64,000 bases of DNA from contig OY759218.1 in NCBI GenBank assembly GCA_963662175.1, positions 2,720,001 through 2,784,000 on the forward strand, given 5' to 3'. Under the pieces are notes generated by a model. It did no database searches. It was not told the origin of the DNA and worked only from the letters and a program-made list of their open reading frames with translations. Numbering within the stretch: position 1 is the first letter of the stretch; each line of letters opens with the position of its first letter. Positions 10,430 to 20,739 of the stretch are shown here, one piece after another. Both the position numbers and the translations under genes were made by a program. Source of the DNA: Aradus depressus (lineage: Eukaryota; Arthropoda; Insecta; Hemiptera; Aradidae).

Positions 10430-11143
10430 TCAGCAGTTTTGAAGCAAATTGGCATAAATGTTGCTCAGGTTATTGGTATCAGTGCGAAAATTGACAGTAT
10501 TTGAGGTTTTGGCAATATACACCATTTCCAGTGTCAGCCTTTTATAGTAATTGATTTCTCTGTCGAGAATTTTGGTGTTAGCGAAATCAAACTTATGTTT
10601 GTTCAGGCTATGGTGTTTGATTAGGGCGCTGCAATTATCGGAGTCAGTTTTTGTTCTACAATCATACTCATGCTGGTATAATCTCTTTTTTAAATATTGA
10701 GATGTCATGCCAACATAAGATGATGAACAATCTGAACAGGGTATCTGATAGATGAGGTCAGACTGTTTGTTTTTTGGGGCAGGTTCTTTAATTTGGGAGA
10801 ATAGTGACTTGACAACTTTAAAATTTTTAGGAGCAATCCTCACACTATCAAATTTTAGTATTTTCATTAATCTTTCAGTCAGTTGTACAATATAAGGGAT
10901 AGAAAAATATTTAAAATTATTATTGGTGGGTTCTGGGTTATTAATGAGCGTGATAGGGTTGTTTAATATTATTCTGTCAATGGTTTTGCATGGGTAGCCA
11001 TTTTTTCTTAAAATAGTTTTGATGTTATTTAAATTATCGTTATGGTAAGTTGTAGAACTGAGTCTTTGCATTCTATTGATCATTGCAGTGGCAAAATTGA
11101 TTTTTTGGGAAAAGGGGTGATGAGAATAAAAATGAAAGTATCT
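10430..11143 (-). pseudogene. Penelope-like GIY-YIG endonuclease fragment
   Basis: The open frame extends to 11251, but residues encoded above 11143 come from the host repeat, so only about 237 codons are element. Near the middle is IYQIPCSDCSSSYVGMTSQY: the Penelope version of GIY-YIG, with a Cys-x2-Cys insertion between the two halves, then LKKRLYQHE (conserved Arg) and IKHHSLNKHKFDF (conserved His region). ILDREINYYKRLTLEMVYI fits the conserved Glu helix. The frame is undamaged to its stop at 10430. The polymerase upstream is absent, so the product would be non-functional for retrotransposition. Confidence 0.88.
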
Positions 11144-11425
11144 GTCAGTTATTAAAGTTTTTCTGTTTAGCCTCCCCCTAGTACCCCTCTTCCCTTTGGC
11201 CGATTTGGCTGAAAATTGATAGGTCTGGTCTGTACCGGGTTCTGGATTCACATATCAAATTTCATGTCGATATATTCATTCTATCGGGAGTTATCGTGTT
11301 CACAGTCTCACACAGACAGGAAATTTGTATTTCATTATTGGAAACATGAAATTGCGGTGAGAACTCGGCATCGGCATCTGAACGATTACATAACTTCCCC
11401 TATCCTTCGTATAGCTGGGGAAGTA
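11144..11425 (+). repeat. ACTTCC-family copy, right part
   Basis: It resumes after the PLE with CCCTTTGGCCGATTTGGCTG, the GTTATCGTGTTCACAG block and the terminal CCCCTATCCTTCGTATAGCT, then GGGGAAGTA. Confidence 0.8.
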
Positions 11426-11429
11426 GAAG

Positions 11430-11928
11430 AAAAAAAAAAAAAAACTAACAAGGTAGGCTAGAAAGTCTCAGCAACTTTTGGATGAGTCGTTGTATCGGCA
11501 TGAAAAAATATGGTTTGTTAGCAGGACAACATGTAGTTTTAAGTGGTAAAAGATTGCCCCGGCACCAAAGGGGGCTTTGTCCTGAACACAATCTTCATAT
11601 TCCTAAGAGAAATCAATGACTTATCTTAAATAATTAACATAAAAAAACCCGAAGATCGGTTATTATAACTAGGTGAAACTGCAGCTATAATATTAGCGTA
11701 GATGTATCGATTTTTGAAAAATTAAAAATGAATTGTGTAATATTTTTTAATGTGGAATCGTCCGAATGTGCACATATATTCTGAACGCCATATCTCGGCT
11801 TCTAATGAAAGTTTTAAGGCTCACATTAAAGAAAACGTTCTATATAATCAATTTCTGACCGAAAATAACAAATTGTGTAGTGATTTTTTATGTACAATAA
11901 CAAGAACGTACACTTAATATTCTGAACG
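11430..11928. repeat. Dispersed repeat holding the SINE-C target
   Basis: No gene. The motif TATTCTGAACGCCATATCT at about 11777 is repeated at 11918/12123, where the second copy is split by SINE-C. So an older duplicated unit of about 345 bp (without the SINE, about 150 bp) existed first. Confidence 0.6.
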
Positions 11929-12120
11929 GGGAGCCATGGTGGCCGTGCAGGCTAGAGCGTAGGGCTTTGGTCGCATGGTCCCACCATGGTTTGCGGGTTC
12001 GCATCCCGTCCGGGAGTGAGTTTTATTTCGTAGATATAACTCCCTCCTGGGGCCATGGATGTCGTAAAAAATAACTAAATAACTAGATGGCTAGTGTGGT
12101 GTCTGCCGAGGCCAAAAAAA
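11929..12120 (+). mobile_element. SINE-C, complete, with 13-bp duplication
   Basis: A tRNA-like head (GGAGCCATGGTGGCCGTGC, then B box GGTTCGCATCC at 11996-12006) is followed by a unique body and an A tail. The flanks AATATTCTGAACG at 11916-11928 and 12121-12133 are a perfect 13-bp target-site duplication. The start of the element is therefore exact. It is unrelated in body to SINE-A. Confidence 0.88.
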
Positions 12121-12133
12121 AATATTCTGAACG

Positions 12134-12417
12134 CCATATCTTGGCTACTAATAAATTTAGACGAACTTTTATTGCAAAAATTAAATGAAACGCTGAGCGA
12201 AATTAACAAAATCGACGGGGTAGCTCAAAATTACTAATTTTTGAAATTTTGCCTCCACCACCCGTTTTTTTTTTTTTTTTGGTGCTCTGGTTTTTCTGGT
12301 TAATGAAATTCTATCATCCTTTATAGAAGAACGATTTCATTGCAAAGTTCGTTTAAAATTGCTAAAAAGTTTTTGGGGGTCATGTACAAAATATAAAAAC
12401 CCATATATCGTTAGTTA
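12134..12417. other. No gene; AT-rich repeat remnant
   Basis: This continues the sequence interrupted by SINE-C, with a T run near 12265. No recognisable coding sequence. Confidence 0.45.
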
Positions 12418-12545
12418 TTATGACTCATGCTCGGGCTTAACTACGAGGTCATAACGTCTACCAGAGCGCTCTTTCGTCATTCTGGTGGACATGAGCCCGA
12501 CTCTAGTGTGGGAGTCCTAAATGTTGCCTACCCTAAATGTTTGCC
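12418..12545 (-). mobile_element. SINE-A 3' part
   Basis: The reverse complement reads through the family's TAGAGTCGGGCTCATGTCCA-like block and the ATGACCTCGTAGTTAAGCCC block to the CATGAGTCATAA end. The tRNA head is missing. Confidence 0.8.
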
Positions 12546-13040
12546 ATGTATCGTATCAACACATTCATTACAACGGCAGTTATCGAAGTTTTCCTGTTAC
12601 ACCCCTCTTAATCCCCCTTCCTATTAGCCGATTTTGCTGGAAATCAATAGGTGTCGCCTTTACGGGAGTTCTGGATACACATATAAAATTTATTAATAGT
12701 AACAATAGATTATATTATTTACAGAGATCATCCCTATACAATTGGGTCAGTGAGCATTACATTATCAATATTAACATTTACATATTCAAAATTACAAATT
12801 GATGAACTGAACGGTAATGACTTCAAAAAGGAACTTTTGCACAAGACTGTAAGATTAACTGAATAAAATATACAACACATTTATTTTGTTAATAGGTACA
12901 AAGTTCGCCTTCCTCGAAAACCAGTGGACCGTTCCCAGTAATATTCAACAGTTGACTAACATAGGGACTCCATATATGGAATCTAGAGGTCCGAAAACAT
13001 GAATTCTCTGTGATGTAAACAATCACGCACATTAAAATTA
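12545..13040 (+). repeat. ACTTCC-family fragments, no gene
   Basis: ACACATTCATTACAACGGCA, CCGATTTTGCTGGAAATCAA and GGTGTCGCCTTTACGG mark one unit at 12545-12690. The rest is AT-rich. Confidence 0.6.
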
Positions 13041-13059
13041 TTATTATTTGTTTATATGT

Positions 13060-13635
13060 ACATATAATACGGCTGTTCCTAACTCCATTCTAGCTGTGGG
13101 GTCCGCCTTTGCAAGGCACATACTAGCTGGGATGCCCAGTGGACCTAACTACGTATTAGCTGTGATGCCCAGCGTTCTTAACTACGTTCTAGCTGTGGGG
13201 TCCACCGTTGCAAGGCACATACTATCTGTGGTGCCCAGCGTTCCTAACTACGTACTAGCTGTGGTGCCCAGCGTTCCTAACTACGTACTAGCTGTGATGT
13301 TCGCCGTTGCAAGGAACATACTAGCTGTGGTCACAAGCGTTCTTAAGTACGCACTGGCTAGGATGTCCAGCGATGCTAAGTATTCACTAACTGTGGTTTC
13401 CGCCTTAGAAATGCGCATACTAGGTGTGGTGCCCAGGGGTCCTAAAAACGTACTAGCTGTTGTGTCCGCCGCTGGAAAGCAGTCCGCCGTTGAAGGACTA
13501 TAAGCCTTATTCCATATGAATATATGAAAATTATAACATCATGAATGTACTGTCGAAGAATTGAATAGGATTCGAACGAGAGATATTAGGAGAAAAGTCA
13601 AAGTTCACCCGGGCAACGCCGGGTATTACTGCTAG
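13060..13635 (+). mobile_element. Non-autonomous Helitron
   Basis: The 3' end shows what Helitrons need: a GC hairpin CCCGG-GCAACG-CCGGG at 13608-13623, eight bases, then CTAG at 13632-13635 followed by T. An inverted copy at 40378-41305 ends identically, confirming the boundary. The body holds about 13 copies of a 33-bp tandem unit. The 5' TC end is not resolved; 13060 is approximate. No Rep/helicase is encoded. Confidence 0.75.
13062..13490 (+). repeat. 33-bp minisatellite inside the Helitron
   Basis: The unit is near GTACTAGCTGTGGTGCCCAG followed by CGTTCCTAACTAC. Because 33 is a multiple of three, a 151-codon frame stays open with an 11-residue period. I treat that as a by-product of the repeat, not a gene. 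Confidence 0.9.
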
Positions 13636-13724
13636 TTAGTGAATAAATATACAAAGATGGACTAGTCGCATTTTGTTGAAAAACGAATAGTGAACAATCA
13701 ATGAATGGAGAACAAATTCCGACG

Positions 13725-14045
13725 AACCGCTGTTTTAAATAGAGAGAGAGAGTCTAGAGAGAGAGTGTTAGGGTTTAGATGTAGTATACACTGCCTAGAG
13801 AGGGAGTGTTAGGGTTTAGATGTAGTATACACTGTCTAGAGAGAGTGTTGTCAGGGTTTAGATGTAGTATACACTGTCTAGAGAGAGAGTGTCAGGGTTT
13901 AGATGTAGTATACATTGTCTAGAGAGAGAGTGTTAGGGTTTAGATGTAGTATACACTGTCTAGAGAGAGTGTTGTTAGGGTTTAGATGTAGTGTACACTG
14001 TCTAGAGAGAGAGTGTTCGGGTTTAGATGTAGTATACACAGTATA
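13725..14045 (+). repeat. 41-bp minisatellite, seven copies
   Basis: The unit is TCTAGAGAGAGAGTGTTAGG followed by GTTTAGATGTAGTATACACTG, with small length changes in the AG run. Confidence 0.93.
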
Positions 14046-14059
14046 AGGAGATGTTTTAG

Positions 14060-14870
14060 GGTTACGGAGTTTAGGGAACCAAGTAGGGCTGAAAAAATAA
14101 CAGTGGAAGTACGTAGATGCGAATGGTACTTTTTATTTATTTATTTATGTATATACATATATACCCAATGTAAGATTGAATTAAAGAGTGGCAACAAAAA
14201 CAATATAAAAAAAGAAAAGAGACTAAAGTAGTTGTAGAAATTATTTCGTAAGATTTTTATTGTAAATTTTTATTTTCCAATATTAGTTATTCAACTTATA
14301 ATGTAGGTTTAAATAAATAAACCCAATGTTTGCTCTCTAATTCTATGCTATTCACTTTCCCTTTGATCCAAAGAAGATAATTAATACCTTTGGATTATAT
14401 TGAACCTTTTTACAAATTTAGGAAAACAAGATGGCATCTCTGTGATAATTTTATTATTTGTTTATTTATTATTAATTTTATTATTTCAATTATTATTTTT
14501 ATATTTATTTTATGTAACTTTTTTTTTTAACTATCACATCTTATTGAAAACCCAGTTTTCAAATTTTGACCGATTACATACATAACTTCCCCAATACTTT
14601 ATATAGCTGGCTAGTAAAGCATTAAATGAGAAAAATCAGGGTGAAGAAGTACGTTCAAAGCATAGAGAATATGTGGTGATCTGGTTAGGTTTAAAAAAAA
14701 ATAAGATTTATATATTTTCGTATATGTTTTGAGTGGGGTATTTTTTCAAACCAATGTTGTTAAACGTTAGGAACTGTTTTTTCTCTTGTTTTCATATTTA
14801 TTATGCTTCTGTTATTAAGCTTTTATTGTTGGAAGTTTTAATTAAGTTTTTACAAAAAGAACATTTGTAA
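14060..14870. other. No gene; AT-rich low-complexity DNA
   Basis: T/A-rich stretches (14110-14160, 14450-14530) and no coding frame I trust. A worn ACTTCC-family end (GACCGATTACATACATAACT) lies near 14565. Confidence 0.5.
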
Positions 14871-14879
14871 TAAACTAGG

Positions 14880-15090
14880 TTTTCCCTCTTCCTCCAAACC
14901 CTTCTTCTCTGATTTGAAAGAAAATTAATAAATGTCTTATTTATTAACTTCTAGATCCACTTATAAAATTTCTTGTCAATATATTCATTATTCATATACA
15001 CAATAACGCACACATAGAGGTAAACATAATTTTTTTTTTTGTTTTTGGACTCAGATCAGAAGAGATGAAATTCCGGTGAAAAGAGTTGTT
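14880..15090 (+). repeat. ACTTCC-family copy, worn
   Basis: CAATATATTCATTATTCATA, an internal ACACACATAGAGG-type block and GATGAAATTCCGGTGAAAAG match the family's right half. Confidence 0.6.
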
Positions 15091-15323
15091 GAGGAATAAA
15101 CAGAGATCACGAAGTAAGTCTAATAGCGGCCGTAAGGTGGACGTATCAGAGCAAACCAGTTCAGATTAAAAATGTATTTTTTTTCGATTGGAAGTTATGT
15201 TAGTCTGTACTTACATCTGTATAGTTGATAACGAAACTAAGGATTGCCGCTATGTACCCTTTCAAACAATGATTTGTCTAAATGTAGTATCTAGTGTAGT
15301 AATTATATTAGGCAAGCTGGTTA

Positions 15324-16397
15324 ATGTACTGCTACCCTATGAACATGAGCCTAAAACAAAGTTTAATTAATTGGAATTGTAATGGAATCAGACAGCAGTT
15401 TGAAGAGGCTAACATACTAATAAATGAGCAGCCAACAAGTATATTGTGTTTTCAAGAAAGTCATTTAAAACCAACAGAAAAATTCTCTTTTAAAGATTAT
15501 AATATTTATCAAAAAAACAAAGTAGTACAAATCAGAGCCTCTGGAGGCGTTATTACAGGAATCCACAAAAAATATTATTCAGCAATAGCAGAAATAGATA
15601 CACCCCTTCAAGCTGTTGTCACTAAGTTTCATAACCTACACCATATCACAATATGTAATCTATACCTTCCGCCTACGGAGCAGCTGGACGAAGCAGCAGT
15701 AGGTCGCCTTCTGGACGATCTACCAGGACCTTGGATAGAGACAGGGGACATGAACGCAACGCACACCTCGTGGGGCTCCCACTCCAGCACTCCGCGAGGG
15801 AACCTACTGAGAAGACTAATAGATGAGAGAGACGGCATAGTTCTCAACACCGGAGAGCCCACCTTTCTCAGTCAGGCCTACGGCACTTTTTCTCACATTG
15901 ATGAAACTTTCTGCTCGCCTAACCTTGCGTTGGGACTAAAGTGGCACGTGGACAGAGACACTCATGGCAGTGACCACTTCCCAGCCTTAATTACTTTTAT
16001 TAATAATGAGCATCAACTTGGTATATGGCCCAACTGGAAAATAGGGAAGGCGGATTGGAAAACATTTAAAGAGTTGGCAATTTTAGATGACAAATGTACC
16101 AGTGAAGACATTGATGAATATACCTCGAACATTACGAAAACTATAGTTGAGGCGGCAAAGGAGTCCATTCCTAAATCTAAAAGCAATTGCCGCAAGAAAC
16201 ACGTTCCGTGGTTCGATGAGCAATGTCGGGAAGCTATAAGAGAAAGAAGGAGAGCTCTGTCTGTGTTTCGGAGAAGCCCAAGCACACCTAACTTGATAAT
16301 GTTCAAAAAATCAAGGGCCATCTGTAGAAATATGTTCAAGAGGAAGCAGAAGTCGTCCTGGAGTGAATATGTGTCAACAATAAACAGTAATAAATGA
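15324..16397 (+). pseudogene. I-clade LINE endonuclease
   Basis: The apurinic-like endonuclease occupies residues about 15-230: NWNCNGIRQ (N-terminal Asn), CFQESHLK (catalytic Glu), NLYLPPTEQ, GDMNATHTSWGS (Asp/Asn) and GSDHFPALI (terminal Asp-His). All catalytic motifs are intact. The start is uncertain: ATG at 15324, or a later one at 15339 or 15345. The last three codons come from the start of the foldback insertion, which introduces the stop at 16395-16397. Without that insertion the linker would read on in frame to the RT segment at 16702. Confidence 0.88.
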
Positions 16398-16682
16398 ATA
16401 AAACAAACTTATTTTTTGAAATATTGTCTATTCCACTAAAGATATATATACATATAACTACCGGTTTTGGCTTTATACCATCGTCAGGTCTAGTTATGAA
16501 GTAGTTATACCATCGTCAGGTCTAGTTATGTTCATAACTAGACCTGACGATGGTATAAAGCCGAAACCGATAGTTATACGTATATATCTTTAGTGGAATA
16601 GACAATATTTCAAAAAATAAGTTTGTTTTATTCATTTATTACAAGTTTCCACAATATGTCCGCGTTCCTCAACTTAGAAGTT
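16393..16682. mobile_element. Foldback insertion with PLE-type ends
   Basis: It is flanked by a 14-bp duplication AATAAACAGTAATA (16379-16392 and 16683-16696). It consists of two near-perfect inverted arms of about 110 bp (16393-16500 and 16531-16640), a short centre and an unpaired 42-bp tail. Each arm has a hammerhead-like core, and near its outer part ATATTGTCTATTCCACTAAA, a motif also found in the foldback at 20925-21140. No protein is encoded. Confidence 0.85.
16481..16572. ncRNA. Paired hammerhead-like cores in foldback
   Basis: Plus strand: CTGACGA at 16544-16550, a loop beginning TGGTATAAAGCC, and GAAAC at 16563-16567. Minus strand: CTGACGA at 16487-16481 with a changed AAAAC partner. 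ATAAC and GTTAT can pair outside the plus-strand core with a bulge. Weaker than the motif at 57076. Confidence 0.4.
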
Positions 16683-16701
16683 AATAAACAGTAATACACC
16701 A

Positions 16702-18504
16702 GTGGCAAAGGTATGGCAGAAGATAAGAAGTATAGCGGGGAAAAACAAATTTACACTGCCTGCACTGGAAGTTGACTCTGTAGTCACGTATTACCCAAGA
16801 ATCATTGCAAACACCCTAGCCACTTACTACTCAGGAGTCTCTTCAACAGAGAGTTACCCCGAGGAGTTTAAAGAAATAAAAGAAACTGCAGAAAGTGTGC
16901 CTCTCCAATTCGGTTTTGCTAGTAATGAGCCGTATAATAAGGAGTGGGAGATGTGGTACGCCCTCAAGGAGCTGAAAAGCACGACATGTGGAGCAGATGA
17001 AGTACACAATGATATTTTGGGAAATCTGCCTCCTCAATCCATCTCAAAGCTTCTAAACTTATTCAACACTATATGGCAAAAGGGTAAATTTCCGGGAGCC
17101 TGGAGAAAAGCTGTCATCATCCCACTGCACAAAACCGGGAAAGACAAGCGGTCGATTGAGAATTACAGGCCTGTCTCATTGACGAGCTGCCCATGCAAGC
17201 TACTCGAGAAAATGGTGAACAGAAGACTAATATGGCAGCTTGAAAAGAGTAATCTTTTGGCCAAGATACAGTGTGGATTCCGGAAGAGCCGATCTACCCT
17301 CGACCATCTTGTTACCATGGAAGCGGAACTTCAAAATGGATTCTTATTAAAGGAGGAAACCATTGGAATTTTTTTCGACTTGCAAAAAGCATATGACACC
17401 GTATGGAGACATGCCGTACTTAAGCAACTCCAAGAGTGGGGTTTTCAGAAAAATTTACCGACTATCATACAGAACTTTCTGGCACAGAGAAGCTTCAGAG
17501 TGAGAATTGGAGACCAAGAATCGGAGGAATTTACAGCAGAAAATGGTATACCGCAAGGTAGCGTCTTAAGTAGTACTCTTTTTGCCATCGCAATCAATAG
17601 CATTGCTTCTGTAGTTTCGCATCCGCAAGCTAAAGGATTTTTGTTTGTGGATGATTTTAGCATCCTATATCGCTACAGAGACTATCAGTATGAAATACAG
17701 ATTATGCTAAACAAGATTAATGACTGGGCTAAGGCATTAGGTTTCCGTTTCTCCGCAGAAAAGACCCATTGCGTGCAATTTAGTAGGAAGAGAAGACCTA
17801 GTCCTCAGCCAAGACTCATATTAGGAGATCAAGAGCACCTTTACAAAAATGAAACTAAGTTTTTAGGAGTTATTTTAGATAATAAGTTGAATTGGCGAGC
17901 CCACATCAAGCATGTTAAAGAAACATGCAAAAAACGCTTAAATGTGATGAAGATATTAGCACACACAAGATGGGGGGCTGATAGGAAATGCTTGTTAGCA
18001 ATCTACATGAGTCTCATTAGATTTAGACTGGATTATGGAAGCTTTATATATGCTTCAGCGAGAAAAAGCTATCTTACTATGTTGGACTCTATTCATCATG
18101 AAGGCTTACGACTGGCGACAGGAGGCTTCAGGACGAGCCCCGTCATCAGTATCTGTGCTGAATCTGGAATTACACCTCTGCTCTTTCGGCGACATCTGCT
18201 TGCCTGCAACTATATCGCATCACTATCTTCGCGAGTGGGAAACCCTGCGTATGACTGTCTAGAGAGGTACAACAGGAAGCCGAATGCAACGTGCCCATTG
18301 GCAATAAGAGCTAGACAATACATCTTGGACACCATCTCATACCAACCATCAGCAGCACAAGTGAATGAGCCCCCGCCCTGGACTCTAAGATTGCCCTTCA
18401 CCGATTGCACATTACTGCGAGTTAAAAGTGACAGGACACCACCCAATGTGTACAGCAGAAGTATCCGAACTACGAAGCAGTCTATACAGATGGTTCCAAA
18501 ATAG
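16702..18504 (+). pseudogene. I-clade LINE reverse transcriptase
   Basis: A 600-codon frame covers the whole RT: ELKSTTCGADEVHNDIL (block 1), KDKRSIENYRPVSLTS, QCGFRKSRSTLDHLV, IFFDLQKAYDTVWR (first catalytic Asp), GIPQGSVLSSTLFAI and FVDDFSILYR, where FVDD replaces the common YADD but keeps both Asp, then KTKFLGVILDN-type thumb motifs. The polymerase core is uninterrupted and could be catalytically sound. The frame runs off near 18504, a few codons into RNase H (the preceding frame reads YTDGSK at about 18493). Confidence 0.92.
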
Positions 18505-18672
18505 GCAATGAAACGGGTTACGCTATAGTCTTTAAAAATAAAACACTCAAATACAAGCTTGCTCCAATCTCCAGTGTCTACACGGCCGAGGTAAGTGGTA
18601 TATCGGCCGCCTTGTACAATATAATGTCGATGGAGGGAGACTGCTACCTCATCTGTACCGACTCACAAGCTA
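18465..18672 (+). pseudogene. I-clade LINE RNase H, second half deleted
   Basis: In the frame after a shift: VYTDGSKIGNETGYAI (Asp), VYTAEVSGISAAL (Glu), CYLICTDSQAKKN (Asp), then a stop at about 18680. The helix with the last catalytic residues is gone, and the C-terminal zinc region follows directly, so about 70-80 codons were deleted. Confidence 0.82.
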
Positions 18673-18690
18673 AAAAAAATTAAGAGGGTT

Positions 18691-19002
18691 GTGCATCCAT
18701 GGAGAAGCTCGAGGAGGTGCTGCAGACAAGAAGAAGTAGTCTTGATGAGACTTCGCGTCGGGCATACTCGACTCAATCACCTTCATCTGATCCGCCGAGA
18801 AGAGCCAAAGAGGTGTGAGAAATGCGGCATAAGCCCTATCACTGTAAAACACATATTTGAGGAGTGTCCCCATTATGCAGCCAGCATGGCCTTACATGGA
18901 ATACACAACCCCAGTCTCCCTCATCTTCTCTCTGATTCGATATCAGTTATAGACAAACTATTTGGCTTTTTAAAAGCAAATAACGTAATGTCACTATTGT
19001 GA
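18691..19002 (+). pseudogene. I-clade LINE C-terminal zinc cluster
   Basis: The frame includes EVVLMRLRVGHTRLNHLHLI and CEKCGISPITVKHIFEECPHY: Cys-x2-Cys, His, Cys as in other I-type elements. The stop at 19000-19002 is the natural end, about 36 bp before the TAA tail. Confidence 0.85.
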
Positions 19003-19055
19003 CGAGTCAGGTAATAGGTAATTATGTGCAGGAATAGAAATAATAATAATAAATA

Positions 19056-19365
19056 AGTGAATAAAAAAATATATATATATATAAAAAAATAAATAAATAA
19101 AAAATAAAATAAAAAAATGAATAAATAAATAATAATGATAAATAAATAAGGAAAGAAAACAGTATTAATAAAAAATGAGATAAAAAAATATGTATATATA
19201 TAAAAATTAATAAATTTCATTTAAGTGTAAAGGGCTACATAGTAGCAATCCTCGGCGCTGATAACCCTCGTAGTTGAGCAATAAGATATATGATTTAAAG
19301 TCAAAATACACTGTAAAATAATTTTGACCGCCTAAATCCTTTAAATCAACCTATGTGCGGCGGTA
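19056..19365. repeat. A/T-rich low complexity after LINE tail
   Basis: Runs of AAATAAATA and ATATAT at 19060-19220; nothing else is recognisable up to 19365. Confidence 0.6.
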
Positions 19366-19369
19366 CAAA

Positions 19370-19540
19370 GCCTCTCGCTCACACCCCGACGAGGAGAAAT
19401 CCGACCTTCTTAAAAGGGCGGCACTAAGGCGCCCGCCCACCACCAGTCCTTTTAATCGCCTCTTACGATACGTTCAGACCACCGGGAGAAATATTCTTAA
19501 AGCCCCACTCTCCAGGCTTCCGGAGGTGTCATAAGTCTGA
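19370..19540 (+). repeat. GC-richer block, possible SINE/LINE 3' tail
   Basis: A GC-rich island with AATCGCCTCTTACGATACG near 19454. From memory, a similar block occurs near the 3' end of some insect SINEs and LINEs. That identification is weak. Confidence 0.3.
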
Positions 19541-19760
19541 AAATGAATTGAGAGATTTCGGGAAGAAAACAACCTGGTTCAACAAGTAGTATGTGAGAGA
19601 GAAATAAACAAAGGGAATTAGAGAGGACGAAGTCAATACAGCGCAGCGATGAAATAAACAAACCATGCAAACACCCGTATTATCTTGGAGGCGAGGTAGT
19701 TTTACTCCATCACTTACCTGTGAGTATCGCTTCTGAACATTACTGATTCATTATTCTTCA

Positions 19761-20735
19761 ATGGAAGGCATTCAAAAAGGTAAGTCTTAGCAATTTTGGT
19801 TTTGTCTTAAGCCAGTCACAAAGTGTTGGAAGGGCCACAAGAATAGTGCACGTTTGAAAAAAAAGTTCATTCTAGTTAATAAAGGCGTAACTTTTTTTGT
19901 ACCTCTCAGTATCTCGTAAACATTTATTATTCTTGTTTGTTGACTTGTAGATAATAGAATGGCACTAAATTTAACGACTCGTTTTGCCCCCCCTTTTTTT
20001 TTCACTAATGTTATTTGTAACTGCAGGTGAGAAAATGTCTATATGCAGAAGGGAGTTGTACGATGTGTTGAGAGCCAGCAATCGTCTTTTCGGAAATACC
20101 CTCGAACAAATAACATTCCTTTTTGACTATACGAAGAAAAAATGTGGACTGGGCAGCTATTGGACGTACCTCGATGAAGAAATAACGAAATTAGAGAAGT
20201 CTTTTTTGATTGTCGGTAAAAGAAAATGGCTACAAAGCAACAACACCTTTTCTCGCTTCGAGGTTGAACAGATGGTTAGATACCACAGCTGAACTGTCTT
20301 TAAGTGATCAGTCTTCTTCAGGAGCATCAACCTCCGTGTTTGCGCGTCCTGAAAAAAGTTCCGCTGCAAGCGGATCGATATCAAAACAGAGAAATGTTAG
20401 TGTGCTGTTGGAAAGCAGATCTGTTGACGAACTTTGTTTCGCAGCACAACAAAAACTAAGAAACGTTGGGAAGAGAGATGCAGCCACCACAAGGAGATAA
20501 CAGTGTTAAGGGAACACTTTTCTAGAAAAATGGATCCATTTTCAACTAACACTGACATTTTAAACAACCTGCTCATTTCGTCTGATCCTTTTATTGGCTC
20601 CCTCAGACCACTGCCTACCAAAAAAACTGGTTTAAGAATAGAACATTATTTGAAAAATATTATGAGAACCATCTCGTTTTCATTGTTCTTTTTCATATCA
20701 CACTGTTTATTAAGTGGCAAAAAAAGTTGTTGAAT
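19761..20735 (+). pseudogene. Two-exon gene, uncharacterised, frameshifted
   Basis: Exon 1 codes MEGIQK plus one base (19761-19779) and ends AAAAAG|GTAAGT. The intron (19780-20026) ends in a long C/T tract, a CACTAAT branch-like site and TAACTGCAG. Exon 2 starts at 20027 and the split Gly codon joins in frame: GEKMSICRRELYDVLRASN. The protein continues to FSRFEVEQ, where one extra A at 20272 shifts to the frame WLDTTAELSLSDQSSSGAST. A second shift near 20490 leads to EITVLREHFSRKMDPF. I do not recognise the family, though its serine-rich linker and SVDELCFAAQQKLRNVGK segment resemble uncharacterised repetitive arthropod proteins. The shifts may be decay or assembly error. Confidence 0.55.
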
Positions 20736-20739
20736 CACA

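Larger units (their letters stand above)
9798..11143 (-). mobile_element. Penelope-like element, 5'-truncated
   Basis: It is flanked by a 13-bp duplication, GTCAGTTATTAAA, at 9785-9797 and 11144-11156. Both flanks belong to one ACTTCC-family copy that joins perfectly when the insertion is removed. On the minus strand it carries the 3' part of the coding region (GIY-YIG endonuclease), about 580 bp of AT-rich 3' region, and a hammerhead-like motif close to its 3' end. No reverse transcriptase is present, so it is 5'-truncated. Confidence 0.85.
15324..19056 (+). mobile_element. I-clade LINE, nearly full ORF2, broken
   Basis: Endonuclease, reverse transcriptase, a partial RNase H and a terminal zinc cluster follow in order on one strand, and the element ends in TAA triplets (19038-19056), the usual I-clade tail. 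A 290-bp foldback insertion splits the EN-RT linker, RNase H has lost its second half, and there is a frameshift near 18480. ORF1 is not visible upstream (15100-15320 is unassigned), so the 5' end is probably truncated. Confidence 0.85.

Noticed and set aside
13048..13503. 151-codon frame with 11-residue repeats
   Set aside because: It is the translation of a 33-bp minisatellite inside a Helitron; the inverted copy is not conserved as a frame.
13725..14045. TTAGGGTTTAG in each 41-bp unit, resembling telomere repeat
   Set aside because: Only 11 nt per unit inside a longer unrelated unit; not a telomeric array.
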